In this document: piece by piece, positions 32,632-44,159 of the stretch
Numbering within the stretch: the first letter of the stretch is position 1
Layout of the letters: each line of letters begins with the position of its first letter
NCBI RefSeq assembly: GCF_002575655.3
Contig: NC_053040.3
Span: 223,338,628-223,402,627 of the forward strand
Source: Aegilops tauschii subsp. strangulata
Taxonomy: Eukaryota > Streptophyta > Magnoliopsida > Poales > Poaceae
DNA: 64,000 nt
Reading direction: 5' to 3'
Notes under the pieces: model-generated
Database searches by the model: none
Seen by the model: only the letters and a program-made list of their open reading frames with translations
What the model was told of the DNA's origin: nothing
Program-made: the position numbers and the translations under genes

Positions 32632-35600
32632 TTATGATGCCCGCTGAGTTGAAGTCCCCGGCTCATTCCTATCTTCTCCTCCGGCTGATCCCAAGACCTC
32701 GAAGGTTGATGACTTCCAGTCGATGCCGCTGAGAGCTTCGAATTGGGCTTCTTCGTCAATTAACCCGGCCGGGTCAATCTCCGGGGCGAAAGTGTGCTGC
32801 CGAGCCGGCGGGATCAGGTTGAGAGCTTCATAGCGAGGGGTTGGAATCCTCTGATTCTCCGCATCATAACCCGGCTGGTACTTGGTCAGGTCTGTGTCAT
32901 TCCCGATAAGAGTGGCCACTGGGCGTAACGCCTTCACGCAGGCTGCAAAATCCTTCTGGTCGAAAGCTGAGCCGTCTTCCTTCAGGCTTGGATAACCCAG
33001 GGCGATGTCTGCCGGGTTTAGCTCCGGCAAGAATGCCTTGGCCCGGCTCAGCGCGGCGATTGCTCCGGCTCTCGCAGAGGCCCGTCGCAGCTCTTGGATC
33101 CGCTGAGGCAGAACGGCGAGCCGGCGCAGGACTTCGGCCAGATGAGTCGGCACCTCGTTGGATAGGGCCACCACAGCTAAGGCACGCTGTGACCCGGTGT
33201 AGAGTTGCTCCACCAGGGTATACACGGCCTTTAGCTTGGTGACCACGCTCTGGTTGAGGTTGGCACTTCTGGGACCTGTTTAACAGAATCAGGTAAGTCG
33301 GCGGCAAGGATGAGTCATTCTAACATTGGTGAAAGCCGGTGAGGCGACTTACCGAAGATGGCGGCCACCATTTGGGAAACCTGGCGCTTTAAGCCGGAGA
33401 GCTCGGCGGTTTTCTCAGAGAGCGCCTTCTCCGCCTGTTCCGCCCGGGTCACCAGTGCGGCCTTCTCTTCGGCCCAGGCTTTTCTCTCAGCATCAAACTC
33501 GGTCTTCAACTTCTCTTGAGTGGCGATGCTGGATACAAACTTGGCGTTTGCCTTCCGGGTCTCCATCTCCTGCATCTTCAGCCGGCTCTTGAGATCCGCA
33601 AGGTCCGCCTCTAGCTTCTTGCCCACAGCCTGTATAAATTTCCGGGTTATTAACAGTCATCATATAAGTCCCAAGCGTTTTCCAAGCAAAGACACTTGGC
33701 ACTTGGGGGCTAATGCATATTGAACGTGTCTATCTACATACTGCCGGCTTAATAGAGTAAGCCGAAACCTAAGTCTACAACATATTCAAATCATAAGTCG
33801 TCAACTTGGGGGCTAGCATAGCAAAGGTAACTATGCAGTAAGTAAGAAGGTGGCAGAAGGATACCTCAGATTTTTGCTGGATCTGGTTTACCATGGCGAC
33901 CTCGGCGTCCCGGCTCTTGTGTACTTGGCTGATGTAGCCAGAGACGAGCTCTCCAATGCTCAGGTTGCTGTAGTTGGAGAGGTCCAGATTCACCTGGTGG
34001 GGCTGCAGTAACTCCCCCTTAGCGGAGCACTTGGCCAATACGGTCGGTCTCCCCGGCTCAACATACTCCGTCCGGGTAATTACCACATCCGGGTCGTCTG
34101 CTGGTGGAGCTGAGCCGGAGGCCTCCGGGTTAACCGAAGCTTCGGTCGTTGCCTTGGTAGTTGGGGCGGTGGCTTCAGGTGCCGTGTCCATTGGAGTGGC
34201 GGCTTCGGGGGCGGAGGCAGCTGGCGGTTCTTGGACTGTCACCGCCGGCTCAGGCAAATCCGGCACTCCGGCCGACTTGGTTTTCTTCACCCTCTTGGTG
34301 AGCTTTGCTTGGGCACTGAAAGAACAACAAAGGTTAGTACAAAGCATATGAGTAAAGATCAGAACAACATGAGATGCTTGTTGTTACCCGGGCGCGGTCT
34401 TGAAAGCCGGCAGATTTGACTGCATGGAGTCACCCGAAGAAGGGGAGGTCTCCTGATAATTGGAGTCAGAAGAGTTGAGTGGCTGACGGATAACACCCGC
34501 CAACGGGTGAAAAGGGTACAAGTGGGAAATAACCTCAGTTCGGCGCTTCCTTGTTGCGTCGGGTAACCCGGCGGAGAGGTCGGTGTCCTTGTTGGTCCGG
34601 GTGTGACGCCGGCTTTCGTGAACTTGTCGCTTCAAAAGAAATTGAGGGTCTTGATGAGCTAAAGGATGTGAAAAGCTTACTTTCCGGGTTACCCTTCGGA
34701 CTTTCAGCTGTGGCAAGGGCTCCGAGTCGGAGGAAAGTGACATTACCTCTTCAACCACCGGGTTACTGGCGCCGGTGTCATCCTGTCAATGAGCAAGTGT
34801 TGATAAGGCGGACAACAACAAACAACAAATACAACAAGAATGTAAAGGCTTAAGGGTTACCTCTGACTCGGAGCTGTCGCTTAATTGCATCAGCTCCGAA
34901 GCAGTAGGTTTGCTTCCTTTTTGCGAGGGGCGGCTTTCTTGGCGGCTTTCTTCGCCTTCCTGGCTTTCTTGGCCGCCTCATGGTCATACTTGACCCGCCA
35001 GAACTTATCATCAGCCTGAAAAATACAATGAGGAATTCTTAAAACAGGTTTAGATGAAGGTTATATGCAGACGAAGATAAAAAGTTAAAGTCAGCGGCTT
35101 ACCGCTGGGGCTGGATTGGTCTTGCAGAAGGGGGCTAACCCGGTCCTTCCGCAGTCTGCCAGGCTCTCGTTTAAAAGAGCCTTGGTCTCCTCCTCTGCAA
35201 CGTCTTCTGGAAGATCATTGCGGCTGTGCCTCTGAGGGTCATCCTTTCGCCCAGTGTACTCACACATTAAGCCGGGGCGGCGTCTTAATGGGATCACCCG
35301 CCATGAGATCCAGACCCGGACCAGGTCGATTCCGTTCAGACCGTTGCCCAGGAGGGCCTTGATTTTGTTGATAGTAGGAAGCAGAGGCTGGCGCTCCGCT
35401 TGAGTCAGCTTGTCCGACAGTGGGTGAGTCGGCTCCAGACGTGTTGGGCGAAAGCCGGGCAGCGGGCTTTCATCAGCCGGGGACGTGTCTTGGCAGTAGA
35501 ACCAAGTCATGTTCCAGTCCTTGGGGTGGCTCGGCGGCTCTGCGTAAGGGAAAAGACAGTCCCTACGCCGCTGGATGAAAATGCCACCTAACTCTAGACT

Positions 35601-35996
35601 TGGCCCGTTGGCGCACTCGTTCTGGCGGTTTAAGTAAAACAGCTCTCTGAAGAGCAGCAGACTAGGCTCTTCTCCAAGGTACACTTCGCAAAAGACTTGG
35701 AAATTGCAGATGTTGGATACGGAGTTGGGTCCTATATCTTGAGGCCGCAAGTCGAAGAAGATGAGCACGTCCCTGAAAAACTTTGAGCCGGGCGGTGCGA
35801 AGCCCCGGCTCATATGATCTGCGAAAATCACTACCTCCCCGTCCTTTGGCTGTGGTCTCTCTTCTGACGGGTCAGGGGCACGGTAGGACATGATTTCCTT
35901 CTTAGGTAAATATCCGGACTTAACAAAATTGGCTAGGGTCTCGTTGGTGACGTTGGACCTCATCCAGTTGCAAGTGATGGGAGCCTTGGGAGGCAT
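32632..35996 (-). pseudogene. Element A antisense gene, six coding exons, one frameshift
   Basis: Coding exons on the minus strand are 35996-35103, 35015-34861, 34782-34388, 34315-33865, 33629-33353 and 33275-32632. All introns are GT-AG and match those of element B in position and phase. Exon 1 (298 codons, MPPKAPITCNW start) matches the plant 'putative gypsy-type transposon' domain family. Exons 3-4 are acidic, Pro/Ala-rich and low complexity. Exon 5 is a coiled coil (ADLKSRLKMQEMETRKANAK). Exon 6 is Ala/Leu-rich and helical. Exon 2 is 155 nt against 156 in B, a 1-bp loss that shifts the frame. The function is unknown. Antisense extra ORFs are known in Tat-lineage elements. Confidence 0.85.
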
Positions 35997-36012
35997 GGTG
36001 AAAGTTGGTGGT

Positions 36013-36614
36013 CTATGACAAAAAGGAAAATGTCCGGGTTAATTATAAGCCGGAGATCTACAGTTCAAAACTAAGGTGGCGGCTTATGAAGGGGACTAAT
36101 GGTATATACTCAAGTACAGTGGGTTATTTAAGCCGCAGGGGCATTCAGATTAAGTTGGTTATCTACGGCCTTACTGCAGTTAAGCCGGAGGATTCTACGA
36201 GGCATGGTTTTTCTTTAAAACCGGTGGATTCTACAGTGCGTGGGTTCTTTAACCCGGAATCGTAAGCTGCCAAGATTCAATGGTTGCAGTTTTTACTAAG
36301 TGTGGTAAAACAGGTTTCACATATTGCAGTAACTTTTTTGGATCAAAATGGTCGGGCAAAAGGAAAAAAATTCTAGACCTAGAAACAGCAGTGAGGGAGT
36401 TCTTGGGTTCAAACAGAGTTCTTATGCAGTTCAAGGAAGGCTACTTGCGTGTGAAATGGATCTTAAACAACCACCGCACTAGTTCTATGCAGGACTAACA
36501 TCAAGCAGGAGCAGTAACTAGGAGAACTACGGAACTTGCGGGCAATGGTGGCGAACACGAAGAACGTGGATGAACCCTACTGCAGATCTACTCTACGGGG
36601 TGGTGAGAACTTAC
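36013..36614 (-). other. 5'-UTR intron of the element A antisense gene
   Basis: A strong donor CCG|GTAAGTTC (36614) and acceptor TTTTGTCATAG (ending 36013) enclose 602 bp just upstream of the start codon. The same acceptor sequence precedes the start in element B, which supports it as real. Confidence 0.7.
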
Positions 36615-36789
36615 CGGAGCTGAAGAGGTGCGGGAGTCGCCGCCGTTTATCTGGTCCGAGTCAGGGTGATGCAGTGGCCAAGGTTGACGAAGACCGGAGG
36701 CGAGACGACGGCGGCGGAGTGCAAGCTCAGTGAGAAAGGCAGCGGCGCGAGGAGGAAGAAGAGAGCGTGAGAAGAGCCCGTCGGGCTGG

Positions 36790-36800
36790 CCTATTTATAA
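36790..36800 (-). promoter_or_regulatory. TATA box of the element A antisense gene
   Basis: On the minus strand TTATAAATAGGCC lies about 175 bp upstream of the 5'-UTR intron donor. Element B has the same box at about the same distance. It is about 290 bp inside the 3' LTR boundary, so the antisense gene has a promoter independent of the LTR. Confidence 0.7.
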
Positions 36801-37069
36801 GGTAAGGTCATAAGTGGGCGCGAGATTCAAGGAGACCACGGCGTGGTTATCTCCCCCCCACGACGCCTCGATTTTCGGAATGGCGGTAAAAGCAAAGATC
36901 CGTTGCGGATCTGGTGGAGTAAAAAACGGGCTTAATGGAAGATGACGTCACGGCGGATTATCCGGAGTCCAGAGGATGACGTCACGCCGGGTTATGGCCT
37001 TCACATGAATGGTAAGCCGGAGATTTTTTCTGTCAGCAGAGTTGAAGATTGACATGAGCCGGCTCAAAT

Positions 37070-37084
37070 CAATCTGGGGCCTAA
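37070..37084 (+). other. Element A polypurine tract region
   Basis: The bases CAATCTGGGGCCTAA abut the 3' LTR and are conserved at the same place in element B. The purine run is short, so the call is moderate. Confidence 0.45.
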
Positions 37085-37601
37085 TGTTGAGGATATAGAC
37101 CTTAGAGTCACCCGCCAGGAGGGGCCGGGTTACTCGTATGGTCGTTGCCAGAAGCCCGGAGCCAAGCTTGAAGATGATGGGCCAGAGATGGGCTAAGACC
37201 CGGATATGGCTTAAAGCCCGTAGTTACAATCATTATTATGGAAGAACTTGTAGTGTAAGGCAAGTATAGTTGAGAGTCCGAGCCGGACACTCTTATGAGC
37301 CGGCCGGGACTCTAAGGGCTGCTGGGCGTCAGCCTCCCTATATAAAGGGACGACCCGGCAGCGGTTTAGGGACAACAACAATCTCATCGAGAGCCGGGCA
37401 TAGCAGTTTAGCTCCCTGGTGATCGTAACCCTAATCAATACCACCCCAACTGGACGTAGGCTTTTACCTTCACCGTAAGGGGCCGAACCAGTATAAACCC
37501 TCGTGTTCCTTGTCCCACATAATCCCTTCAAGCTTCCTAGTTGCGATGGCCCCACGACTAAGTCCTAGCTCGAGGACATCTGCCGTGACAATTCCACGAC
37601 A
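37085..37601 (+). repeat. Element A 3' LTR
   Basis: This 517-bp LTR is identical to the 5' LTR except for three substitutions (CATCC/CAGCC, TTATCC/TTGTCC, TAACCCC/TAATCCC). It is followed by the CTAGT duplication and the resumed LTR of element C. Confidence 0.95.
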
Positions 37602-39174
37602 CTAGTTGTTCGCTCTTTTGCTATGCTGCGCTACCTACCACTTGTTATATCATGCCTCCCATATTGCCATGTCCAGCCTCTAACCATCCTTTCCTAGCAA
37701 ACCGTTGTTTGGCTAAGTTACCGCTTTTTCTCAGCCCTTCTTATAGCGTTGCTAGTTGCAGGTGAAGTTGAAGTTGGTTCCATGTTGGAACATGGATATT
37801 TTGGAATATCACAATATCTCTTATTTAATTAATGCATCTATATATTTGGTAAAGGGTGGAAGGCTCGGCCTTATGCCTGGTGTTTTGTTCCACTCTTGCC
37901 GCCCTAGTTTTCCGTCATACCGGTATTATGTTCCTTGAGTTTGCGTTCCTTACGCGGTTGGGTGATTTATGGGACCCCCTTGACAGTTCGCCTTGAATAA
38001 AACTCCTCCAGCAAGGCCCAACCTTGGTTTTACATCTGCCTACCTAAGCCTTTTCCCTTGGGTTTCGCGAGCCCGAGGGTCATCTTTATTTAAACCCCGG
38101 ACCAGTGCTCCTTCGAGTGCTGGCCCAAACCGAGCGATGTCCGGCACCCCCTGGGCAACCAGGGTCTATGCCAACCCGACGTCTGGCTCATCCGGTGTGC
38201 CCTGAGAACGAGATATGTGCAGCTCCTATCGGGATTTGTCGGCACATTTGGGCGGCTTTGCTGGTCTTGTTTTACCATTGTCGAAATGTCTTGTAAACCG
38301 GGATTCCGAGACTGATCGGGTCTTCCCGGGAGAAGGTTTATCCTTCGTTGACCGTGAGAGCTTATAATGGGCTAAGTTGGGACACCCCTGCAGGGTATTA
38401 TCTTTCGAAAGCCGTGCCCGCGGTTATGAGGCAGATGGGAATTTGTTAATGTCCGGTTGTAGAGAACTTGACACTTGTCTTAATTAAAATACATCAACCG
38501 TGTGTGTAGCCGTGATGGTCTCTTTTTGTCGGAGTCCGGGAAGTGAACACGGTTGGAGTTATGAATGAATGTAAGTAGTTTCAGGATCACTTCTTGATCA
38601 TTTCTAGCTTCGCGACCATTGCGTTGCTTTCTCTTCTCGCTCTCATTTGCGCATGTTAGCCACCATATATGCTTAGTGCTTGCTGCAGCTCCACCTTTTT
38701 ACACCATCCTTTCCTATAAGCTTAAATAGTCTTGATCTCGCGGGTGTGAGATTGTTGAGTCCTCGTGACTCACAGATTCTACCAAAATAGTTGCAGGTGC
38801 CGACGATACCAGTGCAAATGATGCAACCGAGCTCAAGTGGGAGTTCGACGAGGAACGTGGTCGTTACTATGTTTCGTTTCCTGATGATCAGTAGTGGAGC
38901 CCAGTTGGGACGATCGGGGATCTAGCATTTGGGGTTATCTTATTTTCATTTGGATTTGACTGTAGTCAGTCTATGTGTGGATTTTGGATGATGTATGAAT
39001 TAATTTATCTATTGTGTGAAGTGGCGATTGTAAGCCAACTCTCGTTATCCCATTCTTGTTCATTACATGGGATTGTGTGAAGATGACCCTTCTTGCGACA
39101 ATACCTACAATGCGGTTATGCCTCTAAGTTGTGCCTCGACACGTGGGAGATATAGCCGCATCGTGGGCGTTACA

Positions 39175-39561
39175 CCCGGATGATCCGACTTCAGGTGAAA
39201 CCTTCGGGTGTCTTTCGCGCAGATAACCGGATGATCCGGGGAAGGGTCCGGATGATCCGGCTGAGCCCGGATGATCCGGATGTCCGGCCTGGCTCCAGCA
39301 GCCGCTCCGACTTCTTCTTCTCCTTTCTTCCGTCTTCTCTTCCACGCTTCCCTCGCGGACGGTGTAGTCGTTCCTTGGCGCTTGCACTTCTCTTCGACAT
39401 TCGCGAAGCTCCGACAATACCTATGCATGCACACGGGAGGAGGGTCAAGTGAACACGTGTAAAGGAGATGATTCACCTTTGTGTATGTGAAGTAGATGTC
39501 GCACGTGTCACTTGCCAAATGGACTCTTGACATGGTGATGTCCATAGGATGCTCCGCTTCA
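39175..39561 (-). repeat. Element D 3' LTR, inner piece
   Basis: The LTR resumes after element C with CCCGG (39175-39179, the other duplication copy, one base different from TCCGG). It contains further CCGGATGATCCGG copies and ends at GCTCCGCTTCA. With the outer piece the LTR is about 922 bp. The right LTR is 962 bp; a stretch near 47110-47140 is absent here. Confidence 0.88.
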
Positions 39562-39574
39562 TCCCCTCCCCCTT
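39562..39574 (-). other. Element D polypurine tract
   Basis: Read on the minus strand the bases next to the 3' LTR are AAGGGGGAGGGGA, a textbook polypurine tract for plus-strand priming. This confirms that D is oriented on the minus strand. Confidence 0.85.
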
Positions 39575-42131
39575 GGGAAAGATCCGACCTCGAATCGAAT
39601 ACCAAATCACCATGGGAAAGAGATGGCGTCGCCGTGTAGGAGTGGTCGATCACCAAGTTCTTGTCATCTTGAAGCTTGAAATGGGCACTCTCCAATGTCG
39701 CACCGTCTTGGGATTCCTTCAAAAGGAGCAAAGACAACAAACACTTGTAAAAACAAATGTGGTTAGCGTTAGTGCAAAACCAATCATTAAAGCGGTGATT
39801 CACCCAACAAATTCTGTCGTCATGCAAAGTATATGGTTTGACAAAGGATTGTGACATGGCATGTAAGCACATAAATTGAGCATAGGCAAAGAAATCGTGG
39901 GGACAAGCATGTAAATGTGAGGTAGTGATGCAAATATGTGTGACAAGAGAAGAAGCATCTACCTCATGGTCATAGCAATCATGCATAAAGCACTCAATGA
40001 AAGGTCTATGGTAGGCATAGGAATCATTCACAACACCAAATAAAATGAAGTGTCTAAACACATGGGTCAAGTGCAAGACAATGCAAGCATAATGTGCATA
40101 GGGTGTAGTGAAAATAGTGTGGCACTCAACACAAGAGAAAGAGCAATTGTTCAACATGTGTGAGGCAATCAAGACAAGCATGTAGCAATCAATGGGACAT
40201 GGCATATGTGAAGTGATGACATTGTTGCAACCAAACATGTGATAGGAGCAAGTAATCCAAGAATTGGATGCAACACACAAGGTATATATGTCATGAGGCA
40301 TGGAAAGGTGAAAATGACAAGTCAAAGCAAGATTTCTAACATGTGCGCAATCAAGTGGTCCAAGATGAACAATAAGTCTCATGGTGCAAGCAACACAAGT
40401 AGTATGATCCATAATATCCATGCTCATGGTTTGGGGGTTCTTGAAAGAGAAGGATATCACCTTGAAAGCATGTCCTTGTGCGCTCTTCACAATGCCGAAA
40501 CACAAGCAAAAGCGGTGTAGAAGCGAGTTGTGGTAGGATGTATGAGGCTCGCTCTCAAGAGCTTGAATGGTCAGCTCACGTGACATGGAAGTCGACACAA
40601 AGTCCAAGTATCCTACACATGCACACAATAAAGCAAAGAATGTATGGGCATGGTAGAGAAACACATCATCCATCATGATGGTTCTCTTCTATTGCACATA
40701 ACCATTAGAAGCACAAGTGCATGAATAATAAGATGCAACAATGGCTATATTCATGACACTAGGTATATGGTGCAAGGAGGGAAGACAAGCATGCTTCACA
40801 AGAAATATGTCAAAAGCTCCAAATATATGCGAGAATGCTATGGGGGCAAACTCATTATCAAAACTAAAGGCATAGTTGCACTCAATACATGGCAAATCAT
40901 CTAGCACGAGGGAGGCAACATATGGAGATATATGACAAGAAGCAATAACAATCATGTGCAAAACATGTGGATGGTTGTCATCAACCGCATGAAATGAGCA
41001 AGTATGAATCATGGGTGATGCAACATAAGCAAGCATATCAATCAATTTGTGCAAGCTAGTAGTGTGAAGATGCAACATACTAGAGGAAATCATGGCAATC
41101 ATGTCATGTGAGCAAATAATAGGCATAGACAATGCACATAACATATCACAAGCACGAACACAAAGCAAGATCATAGTATCATCATAGGCATGGGGCACAA
41201 AGCAAACATGGCTATAACAAGTGATATCTCCACCAAGCTTGCAAATACACATACAAGTACTAGAATCAATCATCATGTGTAATGCAAAGCATGGGTCACA
41301 AATGCATGTTAAAGGCATAGGAATGAGCATATCATGCAAAGTGAACACGGCAAGATGGGCATATAATATGTAATGGACAATAACCCATAGCCAAGTGAGG
41401 GCCATGTAGAAGAAATGCGTGAAGTCTTTGCGCGAAGAGAGAGGTGGGGAAGACAATCCACGGGATCCCAAATCATCGTTGCTCTCTAGAGCTCATTTTG
41501 TCAACTCATGGGATTGTGAGGTTGACAAGTAAGCATGGTAACCTACACAAAAAATACACAAGCGAAAGAAATTGTGTGTGTGGTAAATGTACACATCAGC
41601 CATCATGATGTGTATGTGCATGTGTGAGTTAGCACAAGATAAGCATCGCTCAAAGAAATTTGATGCATGGTATAAGAACTTGTCATCCATCATAAAAAAA
41701 TAGTTATTGTGTATGACACGATGGGGACACAAATTGAGCAAACAAGTATATGGCACATCAATAGCATGTTTATTCATGGGGAGCATATGGTGCACACAAG
41801 TATTGGGATCATGCAATGGATGGGATGGATCAAAATCTCCTAACATGTGTGAGGAAAATATGGGGATCTCCTCATGAGCAATATCGGGAACATCATATGG
41901 AGAAAATGGAAAACATCCAAAACAATGCATATCCGAAGCTAGGTGGTCATGGCATGGCATATGAGATAAATGATGCAAAGGGGGCATATCAATATCATCA
42001 CAAGAAAAACAAATGCTAATAACCATGGGCTTGTCATCTATGCCATATGTGCAAATTGGGTTTATTTTAATGGCATATGCATAGTCACTACGATGAGATT
42101 GCAAATATGACATATGATTGATCTCATTCAT
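39575..42131 (-). pseudogene. Element D long Cys/His/Met-rich reading frame in the place of pol
   Basis: From 42131 leftward a single frame runs to the LTR, and into it as far as 39105, broken only by stops at 41493-41495 and 40689-40691. It encodes about 1,000 codons extremely rich in His, Cys, Met, Tyr and Ser. It contains an internal repeat: MMDDKFLYHASNFF (about 41690) and MMDDVFLYHAHTFF (about 40676), each followed after 35-75 residues by a Ser-His/Arg-Glu-Leu-Thr and ALES segment. No known enzyme motif was recognised. The length of the open frame and the internal repeats suggest it was once translated, perhaps as a tail of the gag polyprotein. Confidence 0.6.
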
Positions 42132-42874
42132 AGCATATGAAAGTCAAGCGGATTGTCAAACATGATGTGACCTAAAGAATTGTCGCAATAAATCCTATGT
42201 AACATGGCATCACAATTAATGGACTCCACATGGCAATCATCAAACTCATCATAAATGGGTAAATCATCGCATGGGTAAGTCACACTATCATGAAGCATGG
42301 TAATAGGTGGATCAACATCATGCAAGCAATCAATGTCAAGAATGTCCACTAGTGGGACTAGAGCATCACCTTCACCTTTGTTACCTATGTCATTCCACTC
42401 ATGTAGTGTAGGTGAGGTGGCAAAGACCAAGTGGTGGTCATCATCATCAACTTGATGGAACCATGTGGGTGGTGCATCATATTCCACCATGGCCATCGTC
42501 TTGTCCAAGGGAAGGACGTAGTCGTCGCGAATCGGTGTGTCATCATATATGGGACCTAGCACCAAATGAGAAGACACAATAGAGGTAGAGGTTAAGTCGT
42601 TAGAGTTCAAAATGTCCTCACATGATCTATTGACTATCACACTCTTTCTATGTGGTGGTTCACTCACTCCCTCAAGGTAGGTGCACTCAAACTCACATAT
42701 GGTGGAGTCACTCATCTCACTCAAGTGGTGGGGGTGGTGGCTCTCCTCACATGGGAATTGGGGCAACACATCATATATGTGGCTAGTGGTGAAGTCACTC
42801 TCACTCTCAATATGGTGGCACAAGTCACTCAAGTCATCATACGTCGCCTTGGTCGAAGTGAAATACTCAACCAT
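42128..42874 (-). pseudogene. Element D Asp/His-rich frame between gag and the Cys/His-rich frame
   Basis: This 248-codon frame is rich in Asp, His and Ser (for example QVDDDDHHLVFATS) and has no recognised domain. It overlaps the end of gag in another frame. It ends at a TGA that overlaps the ATG of the next frame, again in a different frame. The simplest reading is that gag, this piece and the next were one polyprotein, later broken by two small indels. A separate overlapping gene cannot be excluded. Confidence 0.5.
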
Positions 42875-44159
42875 CTCATATCATGGTCATGGATGAAGGC
42901 CGAAGATGGCACATAATCACTCTCGCCGTGGATGAAGGCCGAAGATGGCACATCAACACTCTCGCCTCCTAAGATGGAAGCATCATCCTTTCTCGTCACC
43001 ATGTCGTTCACCTCCAAAGCTTGGTCCTCGAATGGCTCCGAAGTCATAGTCGTCGCCGCACCATCTTGAAAAAGAGTCAAAGTAGGCTCGGCACCATCAA
43101 TGCCACAAAGAGGGATGGCAGTGAAGTCGAACTTGGGAGCATCGTCTGGGAGCTCGTCGGACTTGGACATCTTGGTGGTGCTATCCTTATGCTTGTTCTC
43201 ATGGAGCTTGGTCGTCGCGAAGTGAGCTTGGGGTGGAGAAGCATTGGCCTTCAAGAGTTCTTGTTCCGCCTTGAGAGCACCAATGTAGTTGTCGTCGAGG
43301 GACTTGTAGTTCTCGAGGAAGATAGTCTTGGAGATGTCGTTGTGCAATCCCATCATGAAGTGGAACTTCATCGAAATGGGGTCGTCCACGCCGGCTCGTC
43401 GCAAGGCATTCTTCATCTCCTTGAAGTACTTGTCGATGGACTTGGATCCTTGTATGGTGCTCTCCAATTGGCGTAGAAGTTGTTCCGTGTAGGTTGGAGG
43501 CACGAACTCTCGCCGCAAAGCTCTCTTTGTCTTGGGCCAACTCATGGCGTGGCTCGCCGAAGGTGTGTGAAGCCACCATGTCGAGGCGTAGTCGTGGAAG
43601 TTTCGTGTGGCACACTTCACTTGATCTTCGGGAGGAACTTGATGTAGCTTGAGGTTGTCGTCCATTAGGCGCTCCCACTCAAGATACTCCTCGGGTTCTT
43701 GAGTCCCATAGAAAGGAATCTCGTGGTTGGCGTCGAGGTCGTAGTAACTCGTGGAAGTCGCGGACTTGAGCTTGGGAAGCTACTCTTGAGCGTAGTCTTG
43801 AGGTGCTAGTTGGCGAAGATGCCGTATGTCCGTAGGTGAAGATGCCTTGAAGTCGCTTGGCGAAGATGCCAAGGGAGATGGTGAAGTCGTTGAGCGGTTG
43901 TTGGTGTTGAGCTCTTGACCTTCACGTTCTTGATGGTGATGGTGTCGATGCCGATGTGATCTTGCAGGAGATGGTAGCTCAGAAGCATGTGTACTAGAGC
44001 GTCTTCTCGAAGATGAGGAAGATCTCTTGTAGGACTTGATGAGGGCTTTGATCTCCTCCATTTGAGCTTGTATCTTGTCATCGTTGGAGTTGTTCGTGGC
44101 ATTGAACTCGTCGTTGTTGTTGTAGACCGAAGGTGAAATGCCTTGCCTATCCATCACAA
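42829..44159 (-). pseudogene. Element D gag protein with one in-frame stop
   Basis: Starting at MDRQGISPSVY (44159), about 125 residues of a Ser/Arg/His-rich N-terminus lead to an in-frame TAG at 43780-43782. The same frame then continues through PFYGTQEPEEYLEWE, a YASTWW motif and FVPPTYTEQLLRQLES into a gag capsid domain (Retrotrans_gag type). It is followed by a variable acidic tail ending at 42829. Gag forms the virus-like particle that packages RNA. The TAG is explained by one C-to-T change from CAG. No CCHC zinc knuckle was seen after the capsid, unlike most Gypsy gag proteins. Confidence 0.8.

Larger units (their letters stand above)
24553..37601 (+). mobile_element. Element A: Tat-lineage Ty3/Gypsy element with an antisense gene, 13,049 bp
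   Basis: LTRs of 517 bp (24553-25069, 37085-37601) begin TGTTGAGG and end CCACGACA. They are flanked by CTAGT (24548-24552, 37602-37606); the intact site is seen in the other LTR of element C at about 13155. The two LTRs differ at 3 sites of 517. The sense strand encodes gag, protease, RT, RNase H, a second archaeal-type RNase H and integrase. The dual RNase H is diagnostic of the Tat lineage. Between pol and the 3' LTR lies a multi-exon gene on the opposite strand. The same family appears inverted as element B. Confidence 0.95.
10480..39174 (+). mobile_element. Element C: chromovirus-type Ty3/Gypsy element, about 13.9 kb without nested DNA
   Basis: Both LTRs run from TGTAACACCCCGG to GTGGGCGTTACA and are flanked by TCCGG/CCCGG in the CCGGATGATCC array of the D LTR. 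The internal region 16444-21854 encodes gag, protease, RT, RNase H and integrase with a chromodomain-like tail, in Gypsy order. Long LTRs (about 4.25 kb once nested DNA is removed) and the chromodomain point to the Tekay/Del lineage. The dimensions recall BAGY-1 of barley, from memory and unverified. In the first 390 bp the two LTRs differ at 7 sites, all transitions. An Angela-type solo LTR lies in the 5' LTR and element A in the 3' LTR. Confidence 0.92.
21855..39174 (+). repeat. Element C 3' LTR (split by element A)
   Basis: It matches the 5' LTR from TGTAACACCCC (21855) to GTTACA (39174). It is cut at 24552/37602 by element A with its CTAGT duplication; without that insert it is 4266 bp. 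A TATA box CTATAAATA lies at 22391-22399. It lacks the Angela solo LTR and so shows the pre-insertion state of that site. Confidence 0.92.

Noticed and set aside
39105..42131. A host metallothionein-like or zinc-finger gene in the Cys/His-rich frame
   Set aside because: Cysteines and histidines are not in regular spacing, and the frame lies between gag and the polypurine tract of element D, so it is element sequence.
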